64,000 nt of DNA from Acanthamoeba lenticulata (lineage: Eukaryota; Discosea; Longamoebia; Acanthamoebidae): NCBI GenBank assembly GCA_002179805.1, contig NAVB01000199.1, forward strand, positions 1-64,000. The letters are read 5' to 3'. A program made the translations under genes and the position numbers. The notes beneath the pieces were generated by a model. It did no database searches. It was not told where the DNA came from and saw nothing but the letters and a program-made list of their open reading frames with translations. Each line of letters opens with the position of its first letter. The stretch's first letter is position 1. Positions 10,922 through 23,460 of this stretch are shown here, one piece after another.

Positions 10922-13900
10922 TCATGCGGGCTTGTGCGCGACGAGGGCCATGTTGCGCGGCGAGTGGACGACGTCGAAGAGGGGGATCAGCTCTGCGCGC
11001 ACCCGGCCCAGCGCCGAAGGTGTGCTGTGGGGTTGTGCGTTAGACTGACCCCAAAAAGAGCCCGAGGGGCAAACAAGAAGAGGCCTTCCGTACCTGGCCC
11101 TGGACTCCTCGAGGTAGAGAAGGCGGTCGAGCAGGAGAAGGCTCTCCAAGAGCGGGTTGAGGAGCATCTGGAGGCCCGCCCATACGGCGACCTGCGTGTG
11201 CGTCGACGAGAACGTGAACGTGAATCATGGGCTCGCCCAGCATGAGGGCTACGTGCAACGCACCTCGCGCTCACGATGGCTGAAATCGGCAAAGGTGCCC
11301 AACATCTCGCGCATGAGCTCCGCCTTCTCCACATCCCGCCGCTCCCTTGTGTCATCCTCTTCATCCTCCGGCGCGTCGGCGTCGGGCTTCTTTGGCGGGT
11401 GTTCGCCAAACAGCGCAAAGGCGCCAAAGTCGACGGGCCGCCAGTTGGGATTGTCGTCCGTCTTGACGATGAACCTACGCGCGCCCCAACAAGTTGGCAA
11501 CACACACATACACAAGGCCTTGAAGGAGATGGGTGTCTCGAACCGCTTGATGGACTGGAGGAGGTAAAGCTGCTCCGAGGCGTAGTCCTTCTGCCGAAGC
11601 TTCTTGAACCGATACCGGACCTTGATGTCATGCGCGTACTCGAGTCTGTCCTTCTTCTGCGGCGCCGTCGGCGCGCTTGACGACGCGTCTGCGCAGTCGT
11701 CGCTGTCGCAGATATTGCGGCCGCTGCCGCCCCAGTTACCCGGTCCGTACTCAGGGTGCATGGCCACGCTCAGCCATCGCTCCTTCGGGTGCCTTTCAAA
11801 CGCACGGCCGACCCCCCCGACGCACGTGAGTGTGAGCGGACCAGTTGATCGACGTTGGTTGGTTGATTTGTTGATTGGCAGCTGTTGTCGTACTTGGCTT
11901 CGCGGTGGCCCTCTGGGTAGTACTTGCGGACGATGGCCTCGAGGATGGCCCGAAAGCTCAGCGAGTGGTGCACATGCGTAAAGTCCGCGCCTTTGCGTCG
12001 CCCAACCGTGTCAGGCCACATGGACACGAACGCGCGCATACACACACACACACACACACTCAACCCCCAGCATGCACGTACCCTGCTTGTGCGAGTACTG
12101 CGCCGCGGACTCGGTGGCGATCTTGAGGCCGCCCCAGCCAAGGCGGAACCGGCGCGCCCTGTCTCGTCGACGAGACAAGGAAATAAGGACTTCAGGACCT
12201 TCTTAAATGTGGCGGCGCTGCTGACGTCAGCATGCGAAGCGTACCGAAGGAGAGACGAGCGCGGGTAGATGGAGAGCGGCGTTCCATACTCGATCGTCGC
12301 GTCTGCACGCGCGCGCCAGCGAGAAGCCAAGTCAAGTAGGCCAAACGAGGTCCAGCATCATCATTGAAAGGAAGGAGTAACGCACGTTCACCGACGAGGG
12401 ATGTAGTCAGCTGATAACAGCATCCGACCCCAACGAGGCCCACGGCATGCGAAGAATGCAGGAACAGGTCGATTACCTTCCCTCACAGCGGCAATCGTCA
12501 GTCCACCAAGTCAACAAAAAGAGAGGAGAGGCCAACGGCGAAGGTACCTTGATCGCCAGGTCGCCGCAGGTGTGGAGGCCAATGAGGACGTACTTGTGAT
12601 GCGGTGCGTCGTGATCCTGTTCAGACGGCTCCTCGGACGCACCCTCGCCCGGCTTGGCGCCCGTTCGCGCCTTCTCTGTGTGGATGGCTTGCCTGATGGC
12701 CCTTTGCACCGCCGCCTTCATCGCAGCGAGTCACGGTCAGCCGCCCGAGCTCACGGAGAGCGCCAGTAGTGGAGCCATTAGGCTTTGTGGGCCGCACCTC
12801 AAACGACCCGATCGAATCGTCGGTCAGGTTGTAGACCATGAAGTGCGGCTCGGCCAACGTGCCGCCGCCTTCGACGACCCGCTTGCGGATGCGAGCGGAG
12901 ATGGACCTCACCCGCGCGACGCCCTTGTCCGAGTAGTCCTCGTTGCCCTCGACGGCAATTACCCGATAGCCGTAGTGCTGTGACAGCACGTGCGACACGT
13001 AGCCCTGGAACGTTGCCCCACCGACGGCTCAATGTCAGGGTTGTCCGATGTCGGCCGGTCACGGAGCCCAGAGGTGGGGTACGGACCTCGCCGGCGCCGA
13101 TGTCGACCACGGTGTCCACGTTGAGCGCCTTGCAGAGCTCGACCACAAGCTTGCTCATGCGCGTCACCTGAGAAGAAGCACAGAAGAAGGTGAGAAATGC
13201 ATAAACTTGAAGAGGACGGGAGTTGGTGCTCACCTCGTGTATCTTCTTGGGCGACATGCCCTGAGCCAGGATGTAAGAAAAGGCCAGCGGGGCCTTTGTG
13301 ACCGCCGTGCCCTTGAAGAGGTTCAGCTCCACGCCCTCGCTGAGCTCGGCAATGCCTGAGATCGCACACTTCCTGTTGAGCGATGACCACGCGTGTCGCT
13401 TGCTGCATGTACGAGTGTGCATCGTACCGCTTGTGTCCGGTTTCAAACGCGGCATGATCTCAGTAAAGCTTCGAGGCATGCGCAGGGCATGAGCCTGACC
13501 ACATGTGCACACAAAGGCAAACAGGGTAAGAGCTCTCCACAACGTTGGAGATTGCACAGTGAAACCTGACAGGTCAGGAGTACCCGATCAAGGATGCTGG
13601 TCAGTGACGCAGGGAACCTGGCTCGCATTTCAGGCGTCAAGCGAACGGGCAAAGCCTGCAATGATGACGAGATCAGTGATCAGCTTCCAGCAACTTTGAT
13701 GCAAAGCAGAGTACCTTGAGCTCGTCGTCAGTTAGGCTGAGTAGAGGAGTTCGCCACTCCTCGGGCACCATTTCCCAGTGGTCGTTCATGTAGAAGGCCA
13801 CGTTTGCTGGGTCTGCACGCCTCTCTCTCCTAATCATCATGTGGCCAAGCATGAAACGCCAGACCAGGCGTGGCGGACGTACCGAATAGCCACTTCCATT

Positions 13901-14054
13901 GCTCCACATAATCAACGAGTTGCGTGGCAAGCTCCTCGGCGGTAAGAGGCGTTTCCTCCAAACTGGTCAGCGGTGGCCCGAACCTGAACGCATCTTGCAA
14001 GAAGAAGGTGGCCGGCACATCTTCACTAATTGTTGTCCGGATGGGCTGTTCCAT
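10922..14054 (-). CDS. METTL25/RRNAD1-type methyltransferase-like protein
   Basis: Many-exon gene. ATG at 14054 starts MEQPIRTTISEDVPATFFLQ. Family hallmarks appear in order: GMSPKKIHEV (about 13230), the SAM-site motif VVDIGAGE joined by splicing to GYVSHVLSQHYGYRVIAVEG (13100-12950), LIGLHTCGDLAIK (about 12560), the VGVGCCYQLT segment (about 12420), WGGLKIATESAAQYSHKQG (about 12120) and a C-terminal LLLLDRLLYLEE plus LIPLFDVVHSPRNMALVAHK (11130-10925). This order matches METTL25/METTL25B proteins, predicted SAM-dependent methyltransferases with no firmly assigned substrate known to me. A CA-repeat lies in an intron near 12040-12060. The 5' end is divergent from the kinase gene at 14330. Confidence 0.85.
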
Positions 14055-14329
14055 CCAACTTAAAACTGAAAATAAAGTAACCAAAAGGAAGAATACTTTG
14101 CATTCATCAAAAAATTAACGGCTCGTCGACAGATATGTTGCGCGCCAAAAATGAGGCGCCCAGACCAGCCGAAGCCGTTGCGTTTGCTGTGGCGCTTGTA
14201 CGTGCACAGGGCATCTGCGACTTGGAAGCGACGCTGTGGATCCCGGGGCATGCATCTGCGGGAACATTGAGCCAATCGATACGACGAGGACGAAGTAGAG
14301 GTGCGAGGCAGGGACGAGGAACAACAAGA
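14055..14329. promoter_or_regulatory. Divergent promoter region, METTL25-like / Mps1-like
   Basis: The 275 bp between two start codons on opposite strands must hold both promoters or 5' UTRs. The part next to the METTL25-like start is AT-rich (14060-14115) and the kinase side is GC-rich. I cannot identify a specific factor site. Confidence 0.4.
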
Positions 14330-17300
14330 ATGGAAGACAAGGAGAACCTAAATGTTAATGTTTGGCACACCGACCCTAAGAGCGAAAGCCGAAAACACGT
14401 CGCCTTTCGATTGGATGAAGGAGAAGAGGCCAGATTGAAGCAGCCCAGAACCGATGACGATCAGCACAATCATTCGATGAATGTTACACCTGGCAGTCAA
14501 ACGTCGGAGATCTTGCATGAGAAGATGAGGGAGCTGCGCGAGAAGCTAGAGAAATTGAAGAACAAGAGCAGAAAATCGGGGACTGACGGTATAGAAACAG
14601 CCCCATCATCGCCTTCAGTAGTGGAAGAAAAAGAACCTAATGACCGCACTGAAGCCAAATGTACGTGGATGGTTAGTTGTGACCTCGAGATCTCTTCTCT
14701 AATACTTCCCACTTCAGCCACCGACGTGTCGGTCTCCAAATACACCGAGTCTCCCACCAGCGCAAGCGTGCCTGGTTCCACATCCTCCCACACAACGTCG
14801 CCACAGGCTCATGTGGTGTCTGTGCCACTCCTTAACAACACACAACCAAGCACGCTTGCGTACGTTGTGCTTCCTCCATCAATCATTGTGCAGCTGGCTT
14901 AACGTGTTGGCGGGCCTGGAATCTGCGCAGAGCGCCGGCGGCCGCTTCAACCACTTCCACCAAGAGCAGCAAGCCACGACTCAAGCTGCCCACGCCGCTG
15001 GGCGCCTCCGCCAACAGTGTATCCAGCAGGAAAAAGCCTACAAATTCCCGCGTCCCCGGTATGTGTTTGCCTTGGTGGAGCGCAACCCTTCGTCACTTTT
15101 GCCTGAGCCTGCTTCTTCTTCGCTTCAGGTCCAGGTTCGCTTTTGTCGAAGCCCCCGCAAAGGATCACGCTCGATGAGGTCCGAGCCCAGATGGAGGAGC
15201 CGCCCGTCGTCGAGGCGGCACCACAGGCCGATGTCTTTCGGGCACCCGCTAGCAAGCGGGAGCCGAGGGCCGAACTCTCCCAGCAGCCAGCAGCCAAGCC
15301 GGAGGCTGACGCCGAGAGCATCCAAAGGGCTACGAGTGAGGTCTCGCTCGACAAGGTAGCTCAAAGAAGGGAAGCAAGAAGGTCACGAGAGGTGAAGACT
15401 GTGCGACAACCAGAGGAGAGGGACACGCGAGGGGACACACAACCGGGAACTAGGAGGGACCATCACTCAGAGGTCTACCCGTCGGTCGAGCTCGTCAACA
15501 TCACCTCTGACACAGCCAGCTCGCGGCCTCTTACGCAGACGGCCATGACCGGCACGGCTGCTCCTCCGCCAACGGCTGAGATCGCCACCGTGGGTGACGG
15601 GGAAGAGTCGGCCCATCGAACCAGGCGAGCGGCCGACCGGGACAACAACACGGCTTCTGAAGCGCCGGCGAGGCACACTATGGAGAGGGAGGTCAGCAGT
15701 GGTGAGCGAATGAAAGAGCAGGACAGTCGACCCAGCTCTTCGTCAAAGGTGGACACTAGCACCGACCACGGTCAGCACGAACTCCAGGCCCAAGCCCAGG
15801 CCACCTTCATGGCTGCTTGCCAGCGAGGCGCGCTCGAGTTTTTGCAGACGTTCGCTTCTGGCTCCACGTCATTCCTCACGGTACGGGCATCGCTTGTGCT
15901 CTAGCTTTAAGTCCTTAGCACTCATCATGCCCCGTGCTCTGTAGGTCAATGGCCGCAGATATCTCAAGCTGGACCAGATCGGGCGCGGCGGTAGCTCCAA
16001 GGTACCGCTTGTTCATCAGTTTGAACGAGAGAACAACCGAACTAACACATCGGCGGTCAGGTCTACCGAGTGGTGTCGCCCAACTGGTCCACCTACGCGC
16101 TCAAATACGTGCCGCTCAAGAACGCAGATCGAGTCACCGAGGAGAGCTACCTCAATGAGATCAGCTTGCTGAAGAAGTTGAGTCACCACGACAACATTAT
16201 CCGCCTTGTCGACTGCGAAGTGAGATCTGGTAAGCTCCTCTCGTGCTGATGTGAAATCCCACTTGCTTGAAAGTTCTGGGTGTTGACGCTTTGGGTTCGT
16301 GTGCGCGTCGCAGGGGGCATCTTCCTTCTCCTGGAGTTTGCTGAGCTGGACCTTGATCGGATGCTTAAGTCTCAGCAGCAACGCAACAAGGCTTTGCTGA
16401 CCGCTGGTACCCCTTTTCTCCTTCACTCATGCCCACCAACGCTAAAACACTCACTCATATCCGTCAACTTCATAAACACTAATAAACAGCGGAGAAAGAG
16501 TGCGGACCACCTGTGCCAAGCAACCTGTTGCCGTCATGCCTTTGCCTGAACTCAGTGCGCTTGTTCTGGCAGCAGGTGCGCGCCAAATAGTTGCCGCTGG
16601 CTGCAACGCTGAACTGCACTAACCCATTATGCTCTCCCCCCCCCGTCACCGATAATGACCAGATGTTGGAGGCTGTGCATACCATCCACGAGGAACGAGT
16701 GGTTCATGGCGACCTCAAGCCAGCCAATTTTGTGTGCATCCAAGGTCGCTTGAAGTTGATCGACTTTGGTATCGCCAAGGCCATCTCCAACGATACCACC
16801 AACATCGTGCGGGACAACCAGGTGCGCACTGGTGAACTGCCCTTTATCACGAACACACCAGCTAACTCAAGTTTTCTTCAACACTCAGATTGGCACGCTT
16901 AACTACATTTCACCAGAGGCGCTCATCGACACATCGCCTGGAACGAACAACAAGTTCAAGGTGCCTGCCCAGAAACCTTCACTCCCCCTTCGTCATTGAG
17001 TCATCGTCCTCCTAACATGCGGTTTCGCTGCAGCTCGGACGTGCGTCTGATATCTGGTCGCTTGGATGTATTCTGTATCAAATGGTCTATGGCCGCTCGC
17101 CCTTTGCAGCACTTGAGGGCATGCTCCGCAAAGTGCAGGTACCTTGGCCAATCAATCACCCAGATACGACGTGAATGTTCACCATCATCTCCCCCACCCT
17201 ATCAAACAGGCAATATCAAACCCAAGCTACAAGATCGATTACCCACCCATCGACAACCCGCCTCTGCTGGAGACCATGAAGTTGTGCCTCCAGTTTGATC

Positions 17301-17353
17301 CGCGCCTGCGACCAACCATACCCGAGCTCCTCCAGCACCCATTCCTGCGGTAG
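14330..17353 (+). CDS. Mps1/TTK-like protein kinase
   Basis: Start chosen at ATG 14330 ([14 protein letters not shown]). The long N-terminal half is charged and low complexity, with a coiled coil near 14520-14580. The kinase domain is C-terminal and split by short introns: glycine loop [18 protein letters not shown], catalytic Lys in YALKYVPLK, catalytic loop [15 protein letters not shown] in LIDFGIAKA, then [12 protein letters not shown] and [20 protein letters not shown], ending [15 protein letters not shown] and the IGTLNY..PEA activation segment are typical of Mps1/TTK, which drives the spindle assembly checkpoint at kinetochores. The family call comes from these motifs; the cell-cycle role is inferred. 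Kinase residues look intact. An AATAAA-type signal follows near 17409. Confidence 0.85.
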
Positions 17354-17725
17354 ACGACGCCACACCATCTTTAAACGCGGTGTGGAGCCTTCTTGGCTTG
17401 TGTTACAAAATAAAACCAGAAAAACAGCATCAGAGCCTTGATCCATGGGGCAAGCAGGACAGCCTCTCGATGGCTGAGTAGATGAACAGGATCATCTTGG
17501 CCTTGGGCCGGAGTTGTTGTTGAGCACAGCAAGCTTACCAGCTACGAAATTTCCGCTGCTAAAATGAAGTCGTGCTCTCGTTACGTAATCGTTCAACTAA
17601 ATCAATAACAATTTGATTTGATGAAAGAACGAGGCCCCTCCCGCTGCAGCTCTGCCCGACCATTTTGAAACGATTACGACAAAACCACGTCTGGATCTGC
17701 CAGCCGGCAATTCTTTTAAGTGCCA
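17354..17725. other. Intergenic, 3' UTR and promoter
   Basis: Contains an AATAAA-like polyadenylation signal near 17409 for the kinase gene, then a moderately AT-rich stretch (17570-17625) upstream of the channel gene. No coding frame here has splice support. Confidence 0.5.
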
Positions 17726-20700
17726 ATGTCCAACTCGACAGATCCTAGCGCGGACGATTCAGCAACACACGATGATTCAGTTTCCAAATTCTACACCTCG
17801 TTCTACATCAATGCGGCAGTAGGCGGGGTGCTTCTGATCGTGTTTTGCATCATTCATCGACGCCGCTTCCTCGGCCTCGCGTATTTCTTCGCCCCCAGAA
17901 AGAAGGGAAACGACAATGCTCGATCTGTGCAGTTTTGGACTGGCCTCATTGTTTGGATTTGGGAAAGCTTGAGGTGCCTTTTCTGCATTTCTCCTGCCAT
18001 TCTGCTTCTCCTTGCTCACCTTTTACCCCTCTGCAAACTCTTCCAGCTATCCGGACAAGGAGCTGTGGCGGACGCACGGCGCAGATGCGCTTACCTATGT
18101 GCGATTTCTGCGCATGTGCTTGCTGTGCTGTGTCGTTATGACCACAATCTCGTGCGCCATTATTCTGCCCCTCAATCTGTCAGGTTGCGCCACTTCTCCT
18201 TCCTTCACGTCCTTCTGCTACACGTGTTGATCTCTCTGCCTCTGCTTAACTCACGCGTCACTGATTGTGTACAGGCGACGAGGACTCCGACTCACTGGGT
18301 GAACTGGGCCGGTTGACCATGTCCCACCTTAATGAGGACGACCCTAAGCTAGTGGCCCACGTCGTGATCGTGTGGGTCTACTCGGTCTTCTTCTACGCCA
18401 TTCTGTACTACTACTATCGGCTCTACGTCGCAGTGCGCAAGCATTGGCTCAACAGGAACTGTCCACGGACCTACACCGTCGTCCTCCTCAACATACCGCG
18501 GCAGATGCGCTTCAAGCGCGCCATCCGGGACTGGTTCGAGGACCATTTCCGTACCAAGGTATGGACGGCGCCGCCTCTTCCTTAGCCCTGTGGCGCTTTG
18601 ACTCATCTTCACCACCACAGGTGGCCAACGTAGTTCTGTTATGGAATGACCAAAAGATCCTCAAGCTCAAAGGTTGCCTCCTTCTTCCTCTAGTTTTATG
18701 TGGTATGAAGCTGAATACGAACAAACGCGCAACCCACAGCAAAACGTGAGAAGTACATCATCAAGCTCGAGCTGGCCAAGCTGGACTGCGTCGAGATGAG
18801 GAAGCCCAAGTCGGACTTCTACTGCTGCGGGTCGTGTGGGCGATGGACGCGGAAGAAGGGCAAGCTTTGCAAGTGCTTCTGCGGCGCGTGCACCAACCTC
18901 GGGCTGTGTCTCAGCGCCTGCTTTGCCTTCATCAGGCGGTTCGCCAGGTCTGCGCTCCCAGAATCCCCACGTGGTGTGTTCAGGTACGGTAAGCTTTTCT
19001 GGCTAACAAACACAAAAAATCACCACAGGAAGTACTGTTGCTGTTGCTGCTGCTGCACGTACCATGAGAGGCATGGCGACCGGCGGCTCACACACGCCGG
19101 CTTCCTCGAGGTTCTCGGCGATGAGGTGGATGCTGTTACCTACTACCGCGAGAAGGTGCAGGTCGTCACGGAGAAGATCCGCAGCATGCAGCAAAACCGC
19201 AAGAAGAAGCTTCAAAAGAACGGTACTTGGCCGCAGCGACCCGCAGCCCCTAGCCCGGTTCTCCGCTCATTACGTTGATGGCGGTGTTGGGGCACGACAT
19301 GTAGGTTGTGCGTTTGTAACGTTCACAAAGGTGTATCCGGCGCGAGTGAAGATCAATCCGTACATCAACCCGGCCAAGATGCTCGTGTCGCCGGCGCCGG
19401 ACCCGTCGGACGTATTCTGGGCGAGCCTGAACGTGAGCTATTCGTGGCAAATCGTGCGCTTCGTGGTCATCACGTTGATCATGATGGTCATTTGTCTCTC
19501 GTGGAGTTTCATTTCCCTCGTCATCACCTCGATCTCCAATCTCAAGAACCTGTCTGAGGCACGTTTCGTGTGTTTGATTATTCGTAGAAATCAAAACTAT
19601 TCCTAACGCGTTCGTATCTTGTTAATGTGCAGATTGATGGGTTCGAGTGGCTGGGGGACGTTCTCGATCTCCTCCCGCAGCAGGTCCAGGCAATCATTGA
19701 AGGCTACCTCCCGCCTGTGATCCTCTACCTCGTGACCCTCCTCATGAAGCCCATTATCCGCTTCTTCTACACCAAGTACGTTTTTTGTTTGTTTGTTAGT
19801 TTTATAATATTTTCTATATTTTCTATAAATTGAACTAAATGATCAATAAACAATCTATTACAGGAGCGGATGGCTGTATGCGCACTCGGACGTGGAGTGG
19901 TGGACGATGTCGACCTACACAGTGTTCCTCTTTTTCAACGTGTTCCTGGTCTCGACTATCGGCTCGACACTCTTCACAGTGCTGGCCGACTTCATCGACA
20001 ACCCGACGACGATCGTCACCCTCTTGGCCACGGCGCTCCCGCAGCAATCGCTCTTCTTCATCACCTACCTCATGGTGGCCGGTGCCGGCCGCGTGCCTTT
20101 CAAGCTTTTCCGGCCTGCCGACCTCCTGCGCGTGCTCGTGCGCTTCTTCCTCACCTGCCCACGCACCCCGCGCCAACGCCGCACGTTCCACAACCTCGGC
20201 CTCTGGTTCGACTACGCCGGCGAGGTTGGCCAAGGTGCCCCCTTCCTCCAATGCACCACACAAGCTCATGATCGTACCATCGAATTCTATGCGTGTTCCT
20301 AAATGTGGACGTCCGATATGTATAGGAATTCTGATTCTCACGCTGGTGTTGGTCTATTCGGTGATGGCGCCTTTGATCACGCCCTTTGGTATCTTCTACT
20401 TCGTCATGGACTACATCATCACGCGCTACAACCTCATCTACGCCAATCTCGTACGCAACCTTTCGCTCCCCTCTTCCTTCCTCTCGTCGTGCGGTTGAGC
20501 ATGAACCTCTTTTACTGAACACTTCACGATCGCACCGGTGACTTGCAGACGCCGTGGGATAGCGGCGGACGTCTGTGGCCCAAGATCTTCCACCACACAA
20601 TGTCGTCGGTGCTGGTGTTCCAGCTCGTCATGCTCGGCATATTTGGTCTCAACTCCAACTACCAGAGCGCCATGTGGGCTCTTATCCCGCTTCCCGTCCT

Positions 20701-21564
20701 CACCAGTACGACCTCCACCCACTCACCCACCAGAAGGCGCTGATGCTAACGGGAGTATGTTGGGGGATGGTCGTTATGTCAGTCTTTTACTGGGTCTCGA
20801 TTCACTTCATGTGGTCTCCGGTGTCGGCCTTTGGTCCCCTCAACGGCACCTTCACCCTCAACCAAGCCTTCATCGAGTGCGTTCTCCTCCACCCTTCTGC
20901 GATCTTGTTTTTCCGCAATTTGTTTGTGCTCACCAGCATCAACATGAGCAGCAAGACGGCGTTGAAGACCGCTTACATGCAGCCGTCCTTCAAGGACCCT
21001 GAGGAGGAGATTGCCGAGGAGGACATCGCCGGTTACTTGAGTGCCGGGGAGGACGAAGACGAAGAGCGCGGTCGCAAGGCCGGGTTCTCCTCCTCGGAGG
21101 ATGAAGTCGACGACCCGGAAGAAGAGAAGGAGAGGGCAAGAAAGCAATGGGAAGAGAAGATGAAGGCCCGCAAGAGTGACGACGAGAACCAGAGCGGCGA
21201 CGAGAACGTGATGGAGATGAAGGAGATGAACCGAAAGAAGAGCGTCAGCGAGCGGCAAGAAGAGAGCGAACAGAGAATTCAACGCGAGATTGAGCGACGC
21301 CGCCGTCGCCGGAGAGGCGATGGTGATGAGGAGACGACAGACGAGGACGACGAGGAAGCCGGAGGAAGAGGAGAACGACAACAACAAAGCAGCCGATCCA
21401 AGGAGAAGGCGGGCGAGGTCAAGACGCGGGCTGCCGCGGCGGCGACGGCCGAGGTGGAAGCGCTCATGCGGAAGATCAATGCCGTCTACGACAAGCGCTT
21501 CGAGCGCGACATGCGCGAGCTCGCCTGGGAGCGCAAGCACGAGCGACGCCGCGGGGCCGACTGA
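17726..21564 (+). CDS. OSCA/TMEM63 (CSC1-like) mechanosensitive cation channel
   Basis: ATG at 17726 begins MSNSTDPSADDSATHDDSVS. An N-terminal membrane segment is INAAVGGVLLIVFCII. Helices follow in VWVYSVFFYAILYYYY, then the cytosolic RNA-binding-like fold with YTVVLLNIPRQMRFKRAIRDW and the conserved GCAFVTF strand (about 19310), and the pore region from 19430 (SYSWQIVRFVVITLIMMVIC; TVFLFFNVFLVSTIGSTLF; YVDYI-like helices to about 20450). This order matches OSCA/TMEM63 (DUF221) osmo- or stretch-gated channels of plasma membrane or endomembranes. Two unusual additions are a Cys-rich insert (18820-19056) and a long acidic, coiled-coil C-terminal tail (21000-21564). Channel activity is inferred from family. 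Confidence 0.88.
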
Positions 21565-21785
21565 CGGAAGCTGGGCTAGAGGATCGGGTGTGAGGATAAG
21601 CAGAGACGAGTTGGCAGTGCCTCGCTAGTGCTGCGACCGCACGCCAAGCTTGGTTATTTATTTCTTTTTTTATTTATTCATTAGAGAATCTGAGGTATTT
21701 TCTGGTGAGAATGTAGCGAAAACACTCGACCTCCCCAAGAGCACACGCAGCATCAGAAGCAGCTCATTACACAAAAAACAACACA

Positions 21786-23259
21786 ATGGAGGACGTGCCG
21801 GAGCTTGAAGTGGTGCCAGACGAGGTAGCTGTGCCACTCTCAGACAAGAAGGTAAATCGCATCTCTGATCTTGGTTTAATCTCAACCAAAAGAGCACCCC
21901 GTTGCGTCATGATCTAATGCTGGGCGTGCAGGTGCCAGTTACGATCATCACAGGCTTTTTGGGCGCTGGCAAGGTGCGCCACCCCCCTTGCAGTTCTGCT
22001 TCGCCACAGCGTGCTCACTGGATTGGTGCTATCAACTGTCGTGCAGACCACGTTCCTGAACTACGTGCTCACGGCGCATCACGGAAAGAGGATTGCCGTC
22101 ATCCAGAACGAGTTTGGCATAGGTACACTGCCAGCGCCACCGCAGAGGGCCAGGCCTCCCCACTCACGTGCAGCGCGCAGAGACGGGCGCCGATGCGGCG
22201 GTCGTGTTTGGCAAGGACGGCACGCAGTCACGCGAGTACTTTGAGCTGCCCAACGGTTGTGTGTGCTGCTCTGTCCGGGGCGACCTCGTACTGACCATCG
22301 AGAACCTCATGAGCAAGAAAGCCAAGTTCGATTACATCTTCATCGAGCCCTCAGGCTTGGCCGACCCCGGTACCCACATGATCATCCCCACGTCGCGCCG
22401 CACGCCCAACCGTTTCAATCGTTGATCGTTGCCCACGAGCAGGCCCACTGGCGGCTACGTTCTGGCTGGACGAGGAGCTGGAGAGCGACCTCTACCTGGA
22501 CGCGATCGTCACCATCGTCGACGCGAAACATTTTGAGCAGCACCTGGACGAGGTCAAGCCGCAAGGCGTGGTCAACGAGGCGCAGCGGCAGGTGGCCTTT
22601 GCCGACCGCATCATCGTCAACAAGACGGACCTCGTAACGCCAGAAGAGCTCGAGCGGCTCGAGCACCGAATTCTGTCGCACAACTCGGCAGCCTCGATCA
22701 TCCGAGCGCTTCGCTCGCAGGTCGACCTCGACTCAGTCCTCAACATCAATGCATTTGACATGAGCCGCGCGCTCGACGTCGACCCGCACCTGCGCTCGGC
22801 GTGCTGCGTTGATGCCGAGAAGGCGGGGGACCACGCCCACGCGCACACGCACCTGCACGACGACTCGGTCGTGACGGTCAACTTCACGGTCGAGGGCGAC
22901 CTCGAGCTCGACGCCTTCAAGGCGTGGCTCGCCGAGCTCTTGTGGGAGGAGGAGAAGAGCAAGGACATCTTCCGTATGAAGGGCATCATCTCGATCAAGG
23001 GCGACACCCACAAGCACGCCCTGCAGGTTCGCCCCTCTCTGGTTTGCTGCTGTGTCAACACAGCTGTTAACAACAACAACGATGTTGGGTTGTGCGTGGG
23101 CTTCAGGCGGTGCACAGTTTGTTCGACTTGGAGCGAACGGAAATCCCGTGGGAGACGGCGCGAGAGAGTCGCGCGACGACGATGGTGGTCATCGGGCGCC
23201 ACCTCGACCAGGCCCAGCTCATCTCCTCTCTTCGTGCTCTTCTCACCAACAAACAGTAA
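21786..23259 (+). CDS. ZNG1: ZNG1/CBWD-type COG0523 zinc-transfer GTPase
   Basis: Exons begin 21786-21851, 21932-21973 and 22047 onward, and the gene ends at TAA 23257-23259. The P-loop GFLGAGKTT is split by an intron between Lys and Thr. The metal-binding GCVCC motif lies in LPNGCVCCSVRGDL (22240-22290). Also present are EPSGLADPGP, IVNKTDLVTPEE (guanine specificity), a His-rich HAHAHTHLH segment (22830-22860) and a C-terminal CobW-C domain with FRMKGIISIKGD. ZNG1 proteins use GTP to deliver zinc to client enzymes such as methionine aminopeptidase 1. The motifs are seen directly; the client is family knowledge. The N-terminal acidic stretch EDVPELEVVPDE resembles the motif ZNG1 uses for client contact. 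Confidence 0.93.
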
Positions 23260-23460
23260 GAATCAGACACAAAACTTGCGTGAAAACGGTACTGGGCCTG
23301 TGTTGTCAATAGTCCTCGTCTTCATTGTAGGCCAGAATGGTGTCGGTGTATCCGTGCTTTGTCGTGAGGGCGGTGCAATAGCCTCTGCAGGCCCTGGGTT
23401 TTTTGGTAAAACGAATGAAAATGTTTTCCTCCTGTTTTCAGCAACAAGAGCCTCCCGCAG

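Noticed and set aside
12031..12062. CA microsatellite, and CT runs at 40990-41020 and 57646-57670
   Set aside because: Simple sequence in introns with no further structure; not worth a separate finding.
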